Assembly (NCBI GenBank): GCA_002240395.1
Contig: CP016836.1
Coordinates: 1,798,001-1,862,000, forward strand
DNA length: 64,000 bases
Direction of reading: 5' to 3'
From: Xanthomonas citri pv. mangiferaeindicae
Lineage (GTDB): Bacteria > Pseudomonadota > Gammaproteobacteria > Xanthomonadales > Xanthomonadaceae
The translations under genes and the position numbers were made by a program. The notes under the pieces were generated by a model. That model had not been told where the DNA came from and ran no database searches. It saw nothing but the letters and a program-made list of their open reading frames with translations. Of the stretch, positions 52,484 through 61,783 are shown one piece after another (positions within the stretch are counted from its first letter, which is position 1; each line of letters begins with the position of its first letter).

Positions 52484-55444
52484 TCAGAACTTGTAGCGGA
52501 ACCCGAACATGTAGCGCGGCCCGGTCTGGGTCGCGTAGAACACCTGACGCTCGTGGCGACCATGCGAACGCATGGTCTCGTCGGTCAAGTTGATCGCCTC
52601 AGCGTGGATCGTGAAGTTGTCGCTGACCTGGTAGCTGATGTTGAGATCCAGTTGGCCGTAGTCCTCGACATACACCGGGTTCGGGCGCCAGCTGTCGTAG
52701 GTGCTGGACAGGAACTTGTCCCGCCAGTTGTACGCCGCGCGAACTTGCCATGGTCCCTTGTCGTAGAACGCAACGAGGTTGGCCGAATCGCTCAGCCCCA
52801 CCAGTGCGAACTGGTCGCCCAGATTGTAGTTGTCGTAGGTCAGATCGGAATCGACGATGGTGTAGTTGGCGGCCAAGCCAAATCCGCTCTCGCCGAAGAC
52901 GTGCTGTGCACTGATCTCCCAGCCGTCAAGCGAGGAAGATTCCTTGTTGACCGGAACGCTGACACGGAACACAGCCAGCGGGTCGCCCGGCTGCCCTTCG
53001 ATCGTGTTGTTGGCCTCATCCACGCCCGGCGCGCCAGCGAAGTTCTCGAAGATGTACTCACGTACGCAGCGGCGGAACGCGGTCGCGCCAGGCGTGCAGC
53101 CGGAGGCGACAGCCTGGTTGTAGTAGGCGCCGCCGACGGGTGTGCGGATGTCGAACGGCGAGATTTCGACTACAGACGTACCGATATAGTTGTCGATGTC
53201 CTTGCGGAACCAGCCCACCGAAACGTAGCTCGACTCGCCGTAGTACCACTCGACCGACAGGTCGAAGTTCTTCGACTCGAGCGGGCGCAGCCCCGGGTCG
53301 CCCTGCGAGCCGGTGCCGCCCTCGAAGGCGGCGAACGAATCGAGCGTCTGGCCGCCCTGGATATGGTTCCACTGCGGCCGGCCGATGCTGTGACCGTAGC
53401 TGGCGCGCACGACCAGTTCGTCGGTGACTTCGAGGCTCAGGTCGACGCTGGGCAGCCAATAGTCGTAACTGCCACGCAGTTCAGTGAAGTCAGGATCACC
53501 GAACTGCACCGCGAACTCGTTCTCTCCGGTCCAGGTCATGCCTGTGGCAATCGGTACCAGGGCTCGCGAGGTGACGTCCGTTTCCTCGTAACGGACACCG
53601 ACCGATGCATGGAGCGGCATCGCCAGGTCCCAGGTGTTGTTCCACTGCACGTAGGCGCTCTTGGACTTCTCGGTCGCGCGTCTATCGGTGCTGAACTCAT
53701 CGGGCGGCAGATACGCGGAGACATCGCCACCACGCGCGGCGATGGCGGCGTCGCGGACCCGTCCGAAGTCGAACAGATAGAACTGGCCGAACATCCCCCC
53801 GCTGCCGGGGAACTGGTCAAAGTAGTGACTCATGTCGTCGGCGATCCACAGATCGTCGTCGTAGTCGCCGGCCCGATTGCCGAAGCCACCCCAGTCGTCG
53901 CGCTGTGTGAAGCTGTAGGCCGTGCGGTTGTTGACTTCGGTGAACGCCGCGCCAAATTGAACGCTGGAGTAGTCGCCAAACTGGAACCTGCCGCGAACCT
54001 GTCCCTGCTCCACCTCCGACTTCATATAGCTGTTGCGGAAGGATGACCCGGTAACCATCATCCGATCAGCGCCCACGCGGGTCATGCCCGGCGGAAGCTG
54101 CACGCCGAGTACGGGGAAATCACCGCTGAAGTCGACTGTCGTGTTGCCGCGTACAAAGGCGGCTGCGCCGATCACATTGTTCGACCCCCATGGGCCGTCG
54201 GCGCCCGATTCTGCACTCGAGGAGTGGTAGTCGAGCTCCAGGTCAAGGCTGTCCGTCACTTCCCAGGCGACATTGAAGCCGAGGGACTTGTTCTCGTTTT
54301 TGGTCGCGAACTGCGCGCCGGCCATCGCCAAGTCGCTGCCCTCGAGCACGCCGTTGACTGTTTGGAAGTCGATGAACTCGGTGTATGAGGTGGGGGCAGC
54401 GATCGGGCCGTCGGTCCATGATGTCCGCGAGGCCGCCTGATTGAACCAGGTGGACAACTCGTGGCGCTGTTGCTGGATGCGGTTCTCCGAGTACGTATAG
54501 TCGAGCGTGGCGGTGATGCGGTCGGTGGGGGCGTACTGCAACGTACCCTGCGCGTTGGTGCGCTGGCGCTGGATGCCGTTGAGTGCATACACCAGGTTCT
54601 GCGGCACCGAGTAAATATCACCGGCGCCAGGGGGATTGGTCGCGTTGGCGGCAGGGCCGGGCAGCGCCAGCGGGCCTTCGTCGCCCGGGAATGCGTACCA
54701 TCCACCGCCGACGGCTGCCTCGTTATAGCCCGAGTCGCGCTCCTGGTAGCTCGCGCTGACAGAAACGCCGAGCTTTCCGTCGGCGAAGACGTTGCTAAAG
54801 ATGCCCGACATTTCACCCGTGGTCGAATCGCCACGCATGCTCTTGGGAAGATTCTCGGACGACGTGTCGTGCACTGCCTTCATGCCGACGCTGATCAGTT
54901 CGCCCATGTCTAGCGGACGACCTGTCTTGATGTTGATCGTCGCGCCGATGCCGCCCGTAGGCGTAGCCGCGCGACTGGTCTTGAACACCTCGATGCCGGA
55001 GATCGATTCGGACGCGAGATTGGCGAAATCGAATGCGCGTGAGTTGGAGGCATTCGTTGCCTCAATGCTGGAGGCGGGCATCTGCCGACCGTTGAGCAGC
55101 ACCAAGTTGAAGTCGGGACCGACACCGCGGACGGTGACCTTGGACCCTTCCCCCATCGAACGGTCGATCGACACGCCCGAGATGCGCTGCAGCGACTCGG
55201 CCAGGTTGGTATCGGGGAACTTGCCGATGTCCTCGGCGACGATGCCGTCGACGATGCCCTGCGAATCACGCTTGAGGTTCATCGACGAGGTCAGGCTGCC
55301 GCGGATGCCGGTCACGACGACAGCGTCGAGTTCGGTGGCGTCAGACGGCGGGTCGGCGACCTGGGCGAGCGTCGGCGAGGCGATGGCGAGTAACAGGGCG
55401 GACGTCAGCAACCGCTGCTTCGGCGCGGCACGGAATGGCTTCAT
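52484..55444 (-). CDS. TonB-dependent receptor 1 (carbohydrate uptake type)
   Basis: A 986-residue outer-membrane receptor. Signal peptide LLLAIASPTLAQ, a TonB-box-like ATELDAVVVTGIRGS, then the plug with FPDTNLAESLQRISGVSIDR, VTVRGVGPDFNLVLLNGRQM and GGIGATINIKTGRPLD, and a 22-strand barrel ending in aromatic FGFRYKF. The plug belongs to the large (about 1000-residue) class that imports glycans in xanthomonads. The ATG at 55444 follows a perfect GGGAGGGGAAG site. The candidate LacI operator is at 55547-55560, so repression by the local LacI protein is expected. Confidence 0.93.
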   Translation of the reverse strand: MKPFRAAPKQRLLTSALLLAIASPTLAQVADPPSDATELDAVVVTGIRGSLTSSMNLKRDSQGIVDGIVAEDIGKFPDTNLAESLQRISGVSIDRSMGEGSKVTVRGVGPDFNLVLLNGRQMPASSIEATNASNSRAFDFANLASESISGIEVFKTSRAATPTGGIGATINIKTGRPLDMGELISVGMKAVHDTSSENLPKSMRGDSTTGEMSGIFSNVFADGKLGVSVSASYQERDSGYNEAAVGGGWYAFPGDEGPLALPGPAANATNPPGAGDIYSVPQNLVYALNGIQRQRTNAQGTLQYAPTDRITATLDYTYSENRIQQQRHELSTWFNQAASRTSWTDGPIAAPTSYTEFIDFQTVNGVLEGSDLAMAGAQFATKNENKSLGFNVAWEVTDSLDLELDYHSSSAESGADGPWGSNNVIGAAAFVRGNTTVDFSGDFPVLGVQLPPGMTRVGADRMMVTGSSFRNSYMKSEVEQGQVRGRFQFGDYSSVQFGAAFTEVNNRTAYSFTQRDDWGGFGNRAGDYDDDLWIADDMSHYFDQFPGSGGMFGQFYLFDFGRVRDAAIAARGGDVSAYLPPDEFSTDRRATEKSKSAYVQWNNTWDLAMPLHASVGVRYEETDVTSRALVPIATGMTWTGENEFAVQFGDPDFTELRGSYDYWLPSVDLSLEVTDELVVRASYGHSIGRPQWNHIQGGQTLDSFAAFEGGTGSQGDPGLRPLESKNFDLSVEWYYGESSYVSVGWFRKDIDNYIGTSVVEISPFDIRTPVGGAYYNQAVASGCTPGATAFRRCVREYIFENFAGAPGVDEANNTIEGQPGDPLAVFRVSVPVNKESSSLDGWEISAQHVFGESGFGLAANYTIVDSDLTYDNYNLGDQFALVGLSDSANLVAFYDKGPWQVRAAYNWRDKFLSSTYDSWRPNPVYVEDYGQLDLNISYQVSDNFTIHAEAINLTDETMRSHGRHERQVFYATQTGPRYMFGFRYKF

Positions 55445-55546
55445 GGATCTTCCCCTCCCAAGGGATCTCACGAAAGTCGATCGAATTGTGGGCAGCGCAC
55501 CGCGCGCGGAACACGCCGTGGGCCAGGGCGCATTAGGAAGGGAGAC

Positions 55547-55560
55547 TGACAGCGTTGTCA
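55547..55560. promoter_or_regulatory. Candidate LacI operator upstream of TonB receptor 1
   Basis: TGACAGCGTTGTCA, identical to the site at 48425. Read on the minus strand it forms TTGACA (a -35 hexamer) followed after 20 bases by TAATGCGCCC, which also occurs almost unchanged downstream of the site at 59361. Confidence 0.75.
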
Positions 55561-55658
55561 ACGGGTGCGCGCGCCCTGCACGGGGACTGCGCGCAAGCGC
55601 GACAGTGCTCACCGGCGGTGCACGCCGCCCTGGTCAGTCTCGACCGCCCGTCCGGAGC

Positions 55659-56597
55659 ATGCAGATGATCCAAGACATCGATGTCGCGGTGGTGGGCGGT
55701 GGGCCGGCGGGCCTGACCGCGGCGACCTATCTGCGCCGCTTTCTGCGCAGCGTGGTCGTCATCGATAGCGGGCGCAGCCGGGCGCGCTACATTCCCGAGA
55801 GCCACAATTGCCCGGGGTTCCCACAAGGCGTGTCCGGCACCGGGCTGTTGCGTCGCATGCACGAACAGGCCGAGGCGTTCGCGGTCGAGATCACCACAGG
55901 ATGCGTGGACACGATCGTCCGCGAGGGCGAGGCCTTCGTCGTCGCCGCAGCCGGGAGGCGTTGGCGCGCCCGCAAGGTGATCCTGGCCACCGGGCTGACC
56001 GACCGATTGCCCGAGGTCCCTTGGGCCGAAGCGGCGATCGCCTGCGGCGCGCTGCGCCTGTGCGCGATCTGCGATGCCTACGAGGCCAGCGACCAGACGA
56101 TCGCGGTCTACGGCCCGGGCGCTGCGATCGGTGGCCATGCCGCGTTCCTGCGCGGCTATTCGGCACGCATCGCGCTGCTGCCCACCGACGAGGATCTTGC
56201 GCACGAGGCCATCGCGCGGGCGCAGGCCCTCGGCGCGACCCTGTTGCCGCCCGGCGGGGTGCTCGAATTCGATGGCGCGCATTGCCATTACCGCACGCCC
56301 GACGGCGACGTGCACCGCTTCGACACCGTCTACCCGTATCTGGGTTACGAGGGCGGCCCGTCGTTACCGACCGGGTTGCGTCTGGACAGCGACGACAATG
56401 GCGCGCTGGAGGTCGATGCGCACCAGCAGACCCGGGTGCCCGGGCTCTATGCGGTCGGCGATGTGGTCAGCGGCCTCAACCAGATCTCGGTCGCGGTCGG
56501 TCACGCGGCGATTGCCGCCACGCATGCGCACAACGCGCTGCCGTTCGTGCCGCGCGCGCCTGCGCCCGATAACCCGGGCGCAGAGCGCGACTCCTGA
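55659..56597 (+). CDS. Thioredoxin-reductase-like NAD(P)/FAD oxidoreductase
   Basis: A 312-residue two-domain flavoprotein. FAD motif GGGPAGLTA (residues ~12-20), redox-type CAIC (Cys135, Cys138) in the TrxR position, and VYGPGAAIGGHAAFL for NADPH; GLYAVGDVVSGLNQISVAVG is the C-terminal FAD motif. The normal TrxR set is thus present, but it sits alone between two TonB receptor genes without a thioredoxin. Start ATG 55659 (GGAG site). Possibly a ferredoxin/bacillithiol-type reductase instead. Divergent from TonB receptor 1, so both share the upstream gap. Confidence 0.83.
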   Translation: MQMIQDIDVAVVGGGPAGLTAATYLRRFLRSVVVIDSGRSRARYIPESHNCPGFPQGVSGTGLLRRMHEQAEAFAVEITTGCVDTIVREGEAFVVAAAGRRWRARKVILATGLTDRLPEVPWAEAAIACGALRLCAICDAYEASDQTIAVYGPGAAIGGHAAFLRGYSARIALLPTDEDLAHEAIARAQALGATLLPPGGVLEFDGAHCHYRTPDGDVHRFDTVYPYLGYEGGPSLPTGLRLDSDDNGALEVDAHQQTRVPGLYAVGDVVSGLNQISVAVGHAAIAATHAHNALPFVPRAPAPDNPGAERDS

Positions 56598-56600
56598 TGT

Positions 56601-56620
56601 GGCCGGCGATGCCGCCGGCC
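56601..56620. terminator. Hairpin between the convergent flavoprotein and TonB receptor 2 genes
   Basis: GGCCGGCG, ATGC loop, CGCCGGCC: an 8 bp perfect stem in the 27-base gap between the two stops; may serve both directions. Confidence 0.55.
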
Positions 56621-56624
56621 CGGC

Positions 56625-59288
56625 TCAGAACTGGTAGCGCACGCGCAGGCCATAGGCGCGCGCATCGTTGAGGAAGCGGATGTTGAGCCGCGATCCGACC
56701 AGCGCCTTCTGCGACACGTCGTTGTCGAGCAGGTTGCTGCCGTAGAGCTCGTAACGCCAGCGCCCATCGAGCGAGGTGAGGCCGATGCCGGCATTGAGGG
56801 TGACCTCGCCGCGCTGACGATCGGGGAAGCCAGCCTCTGCCGCCGTTTCCTGCCGCACGAAGTTCCCGGCCTGATCCACGTACGTCACGTCGCGGTTGTT
56901 GTACTGGGTCAGGTAGTAGGCCGAGCGGTAGGACGCCAGCAACTGCCAGTCGAGCGAGCCGAACGACAGCTCGGTCATCTGCTGCAGGCGGATGTTGCCG
57001 GTGAAGCGCGAGGCGAGCGGCAGCTCATTGCCGGTCAGGTCGATCAGCGACGTGACGCCGCCGGCGTCGTAGTTCTGGCTGCGCGCGTCGCCGACAGTGC
57101 CTTCCTTGATTTCGCTGTCGAGCGCCAGCGCGTTGATGTGCAACATGAAGCCGGCGCCGAAGCGCGTCACGCTTTCGGCCTCGATGCCGTAGATCGCCGA
57201 GCGGCTGATGTTGCGGTTGACCAGCGAGTAACCGGCCGGTTCGCCATCGGGGTTGAGCGAAATCACGGCCAGGTCCTGGAACACCTGATCGGTGTAGTCG
57301 TAGTAGAACGCGCTGACATTGAAGTTGCCGGGGCGCCCGAACCAGCGATGGCTCATCTTGCTGCCGATCTCGTAGGCCTTGATCGACTCGGGGCTGAAGG
57401 TTTCCGGGATCACGTTGACGTCGAAGGTGTCGTTGAAGCCGCCAGACTTGTGGCCGGTGGACACCGTGGCGTAGAGCATGTGGTCGTCGGTCAGGTCGAA
57501 CTCCACGCCGGCGCGCCAATCGTTGAACTGAAAACGGCTTTCGCCGAACTGCTGGGAGGGGATCGAGTTGACCTGCACCCAGGACTGGTACGGGCAGTCG
57601 ATGGTGTCGCCGCCGATATCGGGACGGTCGACGCAGCCGAAGTCGCCGCCGTTCGCCACGCCGCCGATCTGCTCGGCGATGGTGTCGCGCTGGCCGTGCT
57701 GCAGGATGCCCTGCAACAGGAAGCGCGCCATGTCCGCCTGGGATGTCAGTCCGGTCACGTCGAAGTTCGGTCGCTTCATGAAGGCCGGAGCGAAGCCTTC
57801 GGTGCCCAGGCGCGTGGCGAAATCGCCGCCGACGCCCGGCAGGCCCAGCGCCCAGTTGCCGCCGATGCCATAACGCGACTTGGCCTCGCGGGTGCGGCGC
57901 ACACCGGCCTTCAGGCGGGTGCGGTCGTTCACTTCGAAGGTGCCGTCGGCGAACAGCGCGGTGGAGCGCCCGTTGACGCGCGGCATTGTGAACTCGGTGC
58001 CCGAGAACCAGGTGCCCTTGTCGGTCAGCGACAGGTAGCCGACCTGCTGGTCCTCGTTGAAGTGGAACGCGCCGCCGGTCCACTGGAAGCGGCCATCGCC
58101 CGACGAAGACAGACGCAGTTCGTGGGTCGTCGACTGCGACAGCGTCTCCCAGTACTGGGTCGAGAAGTTGTCGTAGTCGAAGCCGCCCGGATTGTCCGGT
58201 CCGCGCGGACTGACGTCGCGGCCCGGCCACAGAATGCCTTCACTGGCGGCGTTGGTCTGGCGGTAGTCGACGTCGCGATAGCTGGTGTTGTACTCGGCGA
58301 CGATCGGGCCGAAGTCGTAGCTCACATTGGCCATCGCGCCCCAGTTGGTGCTGTCGAGCGTGCCCTGCGGGCCGCGATAGACCACGTTGCGCAGGTCGAG
58401 ATCGTCGGGCGAGAGGCCAGGGCTGTTGGGGCAGGTGTCGGGGTCGGCGCTGCCGCAGGCCGCGGTCCAGATGTTGGCGCCCGGATAGCCGGTGCCGCCT
58501 TCCTTGCCCATGTCGGCCATCGCGAAGACGCTGAGCTTGTCGTCGGGCTGGTAGAGGAACGACACGCGGCCGCCCTTTTCGTTCTGGATGCCGGCCGGAT
58601 CGAGGCGCGGGTCGCCCGCATTGCGGAATGAGCTGTCCTTCTCGACCTTGTAGCCGGCAAAGCGCAGCGCCGCCCAGCCGCCGAGCGGCAGGTTGAGCGC
58701 GAACTCGCCGGCCTGGTGGTCGCGGTTGCCGGCCTCGAGCTGCACGTAGCCGCCGAACGCCTCGAGATCCGGGCGCTTGGTGACGATGTTGAGCGAGCCG
58801 GCGAGCGCGTTGCGCCCGCGCAGCGTGCCCTGCGGGCCCTTGTTGATCTCGACGCGCTCCACGTCATAGAACATGCCGCCCAGACCGCGCGGACGCGCGA
58901 TATAGGCGCCGTTGATATGCGGCGCTGCGCCCGGATCGCCCAGCTCAGTGTTGTTGGCCGAGCCCACACCGCGGATGAAGATTTCCAGGTTGCCTTCCTG
59001 GTTGGCCATGCTCAGGCCCGGCACGACCGTCTGAATGTTGCGCAGTTCGTTGTTGATACCCAGGGCGCGGGCGTCGTCGCCGGAGATCGCCTGCGCGGTA
59101 CCGGCGTACTTCTGCAGGTCCTGCTCGCGCCGCTCGACGGTGACGATCACCGAGTCGAGCGTCTTGGCATCGTCCTGGTCGGTAGTCGTCGGCGTGCCGG
59201 TGGTCTGGGCGACAGCCGGCAGGGCGCCGATGGCCAGCACGGTGGCAATGGCGCAGCACAGGGTGCGCCGCGGATGCGGTGTGTACAT
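56625..59288 (-). CDS. TonB-dependent receptor 2
   Basis: An 887-residue outer-membrane receptor. Signal peptide ATVLAIGALPAVAQ, TonB-box region KTLDSVIVTVERREQD, plug motifs IQTVVPGLSMANQEG, IFIRGVGSANNTELGDPG, VEINKGPQGTLRGRNALAGS and NIVTKRPDL, and a barrel ending GLRVRYQF. The plug type (ERRE, SVNNTELGDPA) differs from that of receptor 1, so the two probably take up different ligands. Start ATG 59288, GGGAGGGGACC site. Its promoter region contains the third candidate LacI operator. Confidence 0.93.
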   Translation of the reverse strand: MYTPHPRRTLCCAIATVLAIGALPAVAQTTGTPTTTDQDDAKTLDSVIVTVERREQDLQKYAGTAQAISGDDARALGINNELRNIQTVVPGLSMANQEGNLEIFIRGVGSANNTELGDPGAAPHINGAYIARPRGLGGMFYDVERVEINKGPQGTLRGRNALAGSLNIVTKRPDLEAFGGYVQLEAGNRDHQAGEFALNLPLGGWAALRFAGYKVEKDSSFRNAGDPRLDPAGIQNEKGGRVSFLYQPDDKLSVFAMADMGKEGGTGYPGANIWTAACGSADPDTCPNSPGLSPDDLDLRNVVYRGPQGTLDSTNWGAMANVSYDFGPIVAEYNTSYRDVDYRQTNAASEGILWPGRDVSPRGPDNPGGFDYDNFSTQYWETLSQSTTHELRLSSSGDGRFQWTGGAFHFNEDQQVGYLSLTDKGTWFSGTEFTMPRVNGRSTALFADGTFEVNDRTRLKAGVRRTREAKSRYGIGGNWALGLPGVGGDFATRLGTEGFAPAFMKRPNFDVTGLTSQADMARFLLQGILQHGQRDTIAEQIGGVANGGDFGCVDRPDIGGDTIDCPYQSWVQVNSIPSQQFGESRFQFNDWRAGVEFDLTDDHMLYATVSTGHKSGGFNDTFDVNVIPETFSPESIKAYEIGSKMSHRWFGRPGNFNVSAFYYDYTDQVFQDLAVISLNPDGEPAGYSLVNRNISRSAIYGIEAESVTRFGAGFMLHINALALDSEIKEGTVGDARSQNYDAGGVTSLIDLTGNELPLASRFTGNIRLQQMTELSFGSLDWQLLASYRSAYYLTQYNNRDVTYVDQAGNFVRQETAAEAGFPDRQRGEVTLNAGIGLTSLDGRWRYELYGSNLLDNDVSQKALVGSRLNIRFLNDARAYGLRVRYQF

Positions 59289-59360
59289 AGGGTCCCCTCC
59301 CAAGGGCGTGTCGGCGCGTCGCGTATCGGGATACGCTCGAGGGCGCATTTAGCTTGGCTT

Positions 59361-59374
59361 TGACAGCGCTGTCA
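59361..59374. promoter_or_regulatory. Candidate LacI operator upstream of TonB receptor 2
   Basis: TGACAGCGCTGTCA, a perfect 14 bp palindrome. On the minus strand TTGACA overlaps it, with TAAATG 18 bases later as a -10-like hexamer, so a bound repressor would block the -35 region. Confidence 0.78.
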
Positions 59375-59468
59375 AATTGGCGGTGACAAGGTGGGAGGCG
59401 GCTGCGTCGTACGTGCGAGAACAGGCGACCACGCGGCCACGCTTGGTGTGCACTGCAGCATGATTTCG

Positions 59469-59508
59469 CGCAGCGACGCAGCGACGCAACGACGCAGCGA
59501 TGCAGCGC
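59469..59508. repeat. Five tandem copies of an 8-base repeat
   Basis: Units CGCAGCGA, CGCAGCGA, CGCAACGA, CGCAGCGA, TGCAGCGC, just beyond the stop of the AGE-family gene, in the gap to the TonB receptor 2 promoter. Such repeats can vary in copy number between strains. Confidence 0.6.
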
Positions 59509-59513
59509 GCTGG

Positions 59514-60803
59514 CTAGCGCCTGCGGGTGTGCCCGCGCATCACCGCCAGCACGTCGTGACAGGCACCCATCGTGTGGTAGTCGGTCTTGCCGGCTGGGCT
59601 CTTGAGATCGTCGACCTTGTGGTTGCGGCGGTCGAGGATGCGGTACCAGGCGCCATGCGTGTGATCGACGAAATGCGCCCAGGCGTAGGCCCACAGGCGC
59701 AGGTAGTCGTCGCGGTAGCGCACCTCGCCCGTGGCGTCGAACAGCCGCCAGGCCGCGGCGATCGCTTCGGCCTGGACCCAGAAGTACTTGTCGTCGTCGC
59801 ACCAGAACATCGGGGCAGTCGCCAGGTCCGGGGGCGGCGCGCCGGGGGCGGGTGACGTCTCGCGCAGCGCCTGCGGCGCGAAGCCGTAAACGATGCCGCC
59901 GTGCGTGGCGTCCCAGCCGTGGGCCAGCGCGGCGTCATAGAGGTGGCGCGCGGTCGGCAGCAACCAGTCGGGCGCATCGGGCCCCAGGTGCGCGCGCAGC
60001 GACAGCAGCAGTTTGGCCCACTCGACCTGGTGGCCGGGCTGGAAGCCCCAGGGGCGGAACAGGTGCTTGGGGTCGTCGCGGTGATAGTCCCAGTCAACCG
60101 ACCAGTCCGCGTGCCAATGCTCCCAGACCAGGCCGCCCGACAGCGCGGCCTGCCGGCGGGTCATGTGGTCGGCCAGCATCAGCGCGCGCGCCAGGTAGCG
60201 ATCGTCGCCGCCGGCCTCGTGCGCGGCGATCAGTGCCTCGCACAGATGCATGTTGGCGTTCTGTCCGCGATAGGGCGCGTAACGCCACTGTGCGTCGGCC
60301 TCGTCGCGGTACAGACCGTGCGCCGGATCCCAGGCGTGCTGCTCGAGCAGGTCCCAGGTCTCGTCCATCGCAGCCGCGGTGTCGAGGCCGGCCTTGCGTG
60401 CGCTCGCCTGCGCCAGCAGCACGAAGGCCAGCCCGTAGCTGTGATGCGTGCGGTCTTCGGCCGCGCCGTCGCGCAGGGTCCAGGCGTAGCCGCCGCTCGC
60501 CGGGTCGCGATGGGCCTCGCGCAGGAACTGCAGGCCGTGCAAGGTCGCCGCGCGGTCGCGCTCGACATCGGGCCCATCGGCGAACTCGACGGCGGCCATC
60601 GCGAAGTCGTAGACGAAGCGGGTACTGCTGACCAGGTGGCGGTGGCTGCGGTCGTAGACCGTGCCGTCGTCACGGAAGTAATGGAAGAAGCCGCCGGCCG
60701 GGTCGAGCGCGCGCGGACGGTAGAACGCCATCGTGTCAGCGATGTGCGCGCGCAGCGTCTCGGGCGAGGTGAAGTCGGGAACGGGCGTTGCGGGCAACAT
60801 CAT
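59514..60803 (-). CDS. AGE-family isomerase/epimerase (mannose isomerase-like)
   Basis: A 429-residue (alpha/alpha)6-barrel protein of the N-acylglucosamine 2-epimerase family. Conserved His-containing segments are visible: DGTVYDRSHRHLVSSTRFVY, THHSYGLAF, QNANMHLCEALIAAHEA, GFQPGHQVEWAKLL and HTHGAWYRI. The group closest in motifs and context isomerises mannose to fructose. It is third in a leftward operon; its start overlaps the kinase stop (ATGA). Coupling to a PfkB kinase and GH92 supports mannose as substrate. An epimerase role is the alternative. Confidence 0.85.
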   Translation of the reverse strand: MMLPATPVPDFTSPETLRAHIADTMAFYRPRALDPAGGFFHYFRDDGTVYDRSHRHLVSSTRFVYDFAMAAVEFADGPDVERDRAATLHGLQFLREAHRDPASGGYAWTLRDGAAEDRTHHSYGLAFVLLAQASARKAGLDTAAAMDETWDLLEQHAWDPAHGLYRDEADAQWRYAPYRGQNANMHLCEALIAAHEAGGDDRYLARALMLADHMTRRQAALSGGLVWEHWHADWSVDWDYHRDDPKHLFRPWGFQPGHQVEWAKLLLSLRAHLGPDAPDWLLPTARHLYDAALAHGWDATHGGIVYGFAPQALRETSPAPGAPPPDLATAPMFWCDDDKYFWVQAEAIAAAWRLFDATGEVRYRDDYLRLWAYAWAHFVDHTHGAWYRILDRRNHKVDDLKSPAGKTDYHTMGACHDVLAVMRGHTRRR

Positions 60804-61783
60804 TGAGCAGTCTCGAGCAGACGGTCAACGGCGTCGCGCGCGGGCATCGCGTCGAAGGCGCCGTGTCGGGTGGTGGCCAGCGCGCCAGCGGCCGCGGCGT
60901 GCGCCAGCAGATCGGCGCGCAGCGCGGGGGTGTCGAAGGCGGCGCCCAGGGCACGGGCATCGACTGCACGGTCGGACAGTCGCCACAGCAATCCGGCAAC
61001 GAAGGCATCGCCGGCTGCGGTCGTGTCGACGGCGCAGACCGCGAACGTCGGCGCCGTCCCGGCGCTCGTGCGTGTCCACCAGCGGATCGGCGCGGCCCCG
61101 TCGGTGACGACGAGCACATCTGCCGTCTCCAGAATGCGCGCAACGGCTGCGGCCGGGTCGCTGTCGCCGGCAAGGAACGTCAGTTCCTCGGCGCTGAGCT
61201 TGACCAGGTGGGCGTGTGTGAGCGCGCGCCACAGCGTGGGCGTTGGATCGTTTCCAGCCGGCCACAGCGCCGGACGCCAATTGAGATCGAAGCTCACCAG
61301 CGCGCCCTCGCGTGCGGCGCGTGCCATGCCGTGCAAGGTGGCTTGGGCGATGGCCGGCTCGGTCAGGCTGTTGGAGCAGGCGTGCAGCACGGTCACGTCG
61401 GCGAAGGCATCGTCGGCGAAGTCGCGTTCGGTGAACAGCAGATCCGCGGCCGGCGGGCGATAGAAGCTGAAGCTGCGCTCGCCATCGTCGGCCAGCGAGA
61501 CGAAGGCCAGCGCCGTCGGCGCAGCGTCCGTGCGCCGGACCTGCGACGTGTCGACGCCGTGCCGCTGCAGCGCCGCCGCCAGGGTGTCGCCGAACATATC
61601 CTGCGCCAGCATGCCGACGAAGCGCGCCGCACCGCCAAGCGCGGCGATGCCCACCGCGACGTTCGCCGGCGCGCCGCCGGGCTGCTCGACGAACCGCCGC
61701 GCCTGGCCGGCGGTGGCCGGCTCGGCACGGAAATCGATCAGCGCCTCGCCGAAGCAGGCGATGGTGCGTCGCGTATGCGCCAT
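60800..61783 (-). CDS. PfkB-family sugar kinase (fructokinase-like)
   Basis: A 327-residue ribokinase-fold kinase. FGEALIDFRAEP at the N-terminus and GGAPANVAVGIAALGG are the substrate-side motifs, LSAEELTFL is central, and DTTAAGDAFVAGLLW holds the catalytic Asp and anion hole. The pattern fits fructokinase. It would phosphorylate the fructose made by the AGE-family enzyme to fructose-6-phosphate. Start overlaps the MFS stop as TGATG and its own stop overlaps the AGE start, so all three are coupled. Confidence 0.88.
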   Translation of the reverse strand: MAHTRRTIACFGEALIDFRAEPATAGQARRFVEQPGGAPANVAVGIAALGGAARFVGMLAQDMFGDTLAAALQRHGVDTSQVRRTDAAPTALAFVSLADDGERSFSFYRPPAADLLFTERDFADDAFADVTVLHACSNSLTEPAIAQATLHGMARAAREGALVSFDLNWRPALWPAGNDPTPTLWRALTHAHLVKLSAEELTFLAGDSDPAAAVARILETADVLVVTDGAAPIRWWTRTSAGTAPTFAVCAVDTTAAGDAFVAGLLWRLSDRAVDARALGAAFDTPALRADLLAHAAAAGALATTRHGAFDAMPARDAVDRLLETAQ

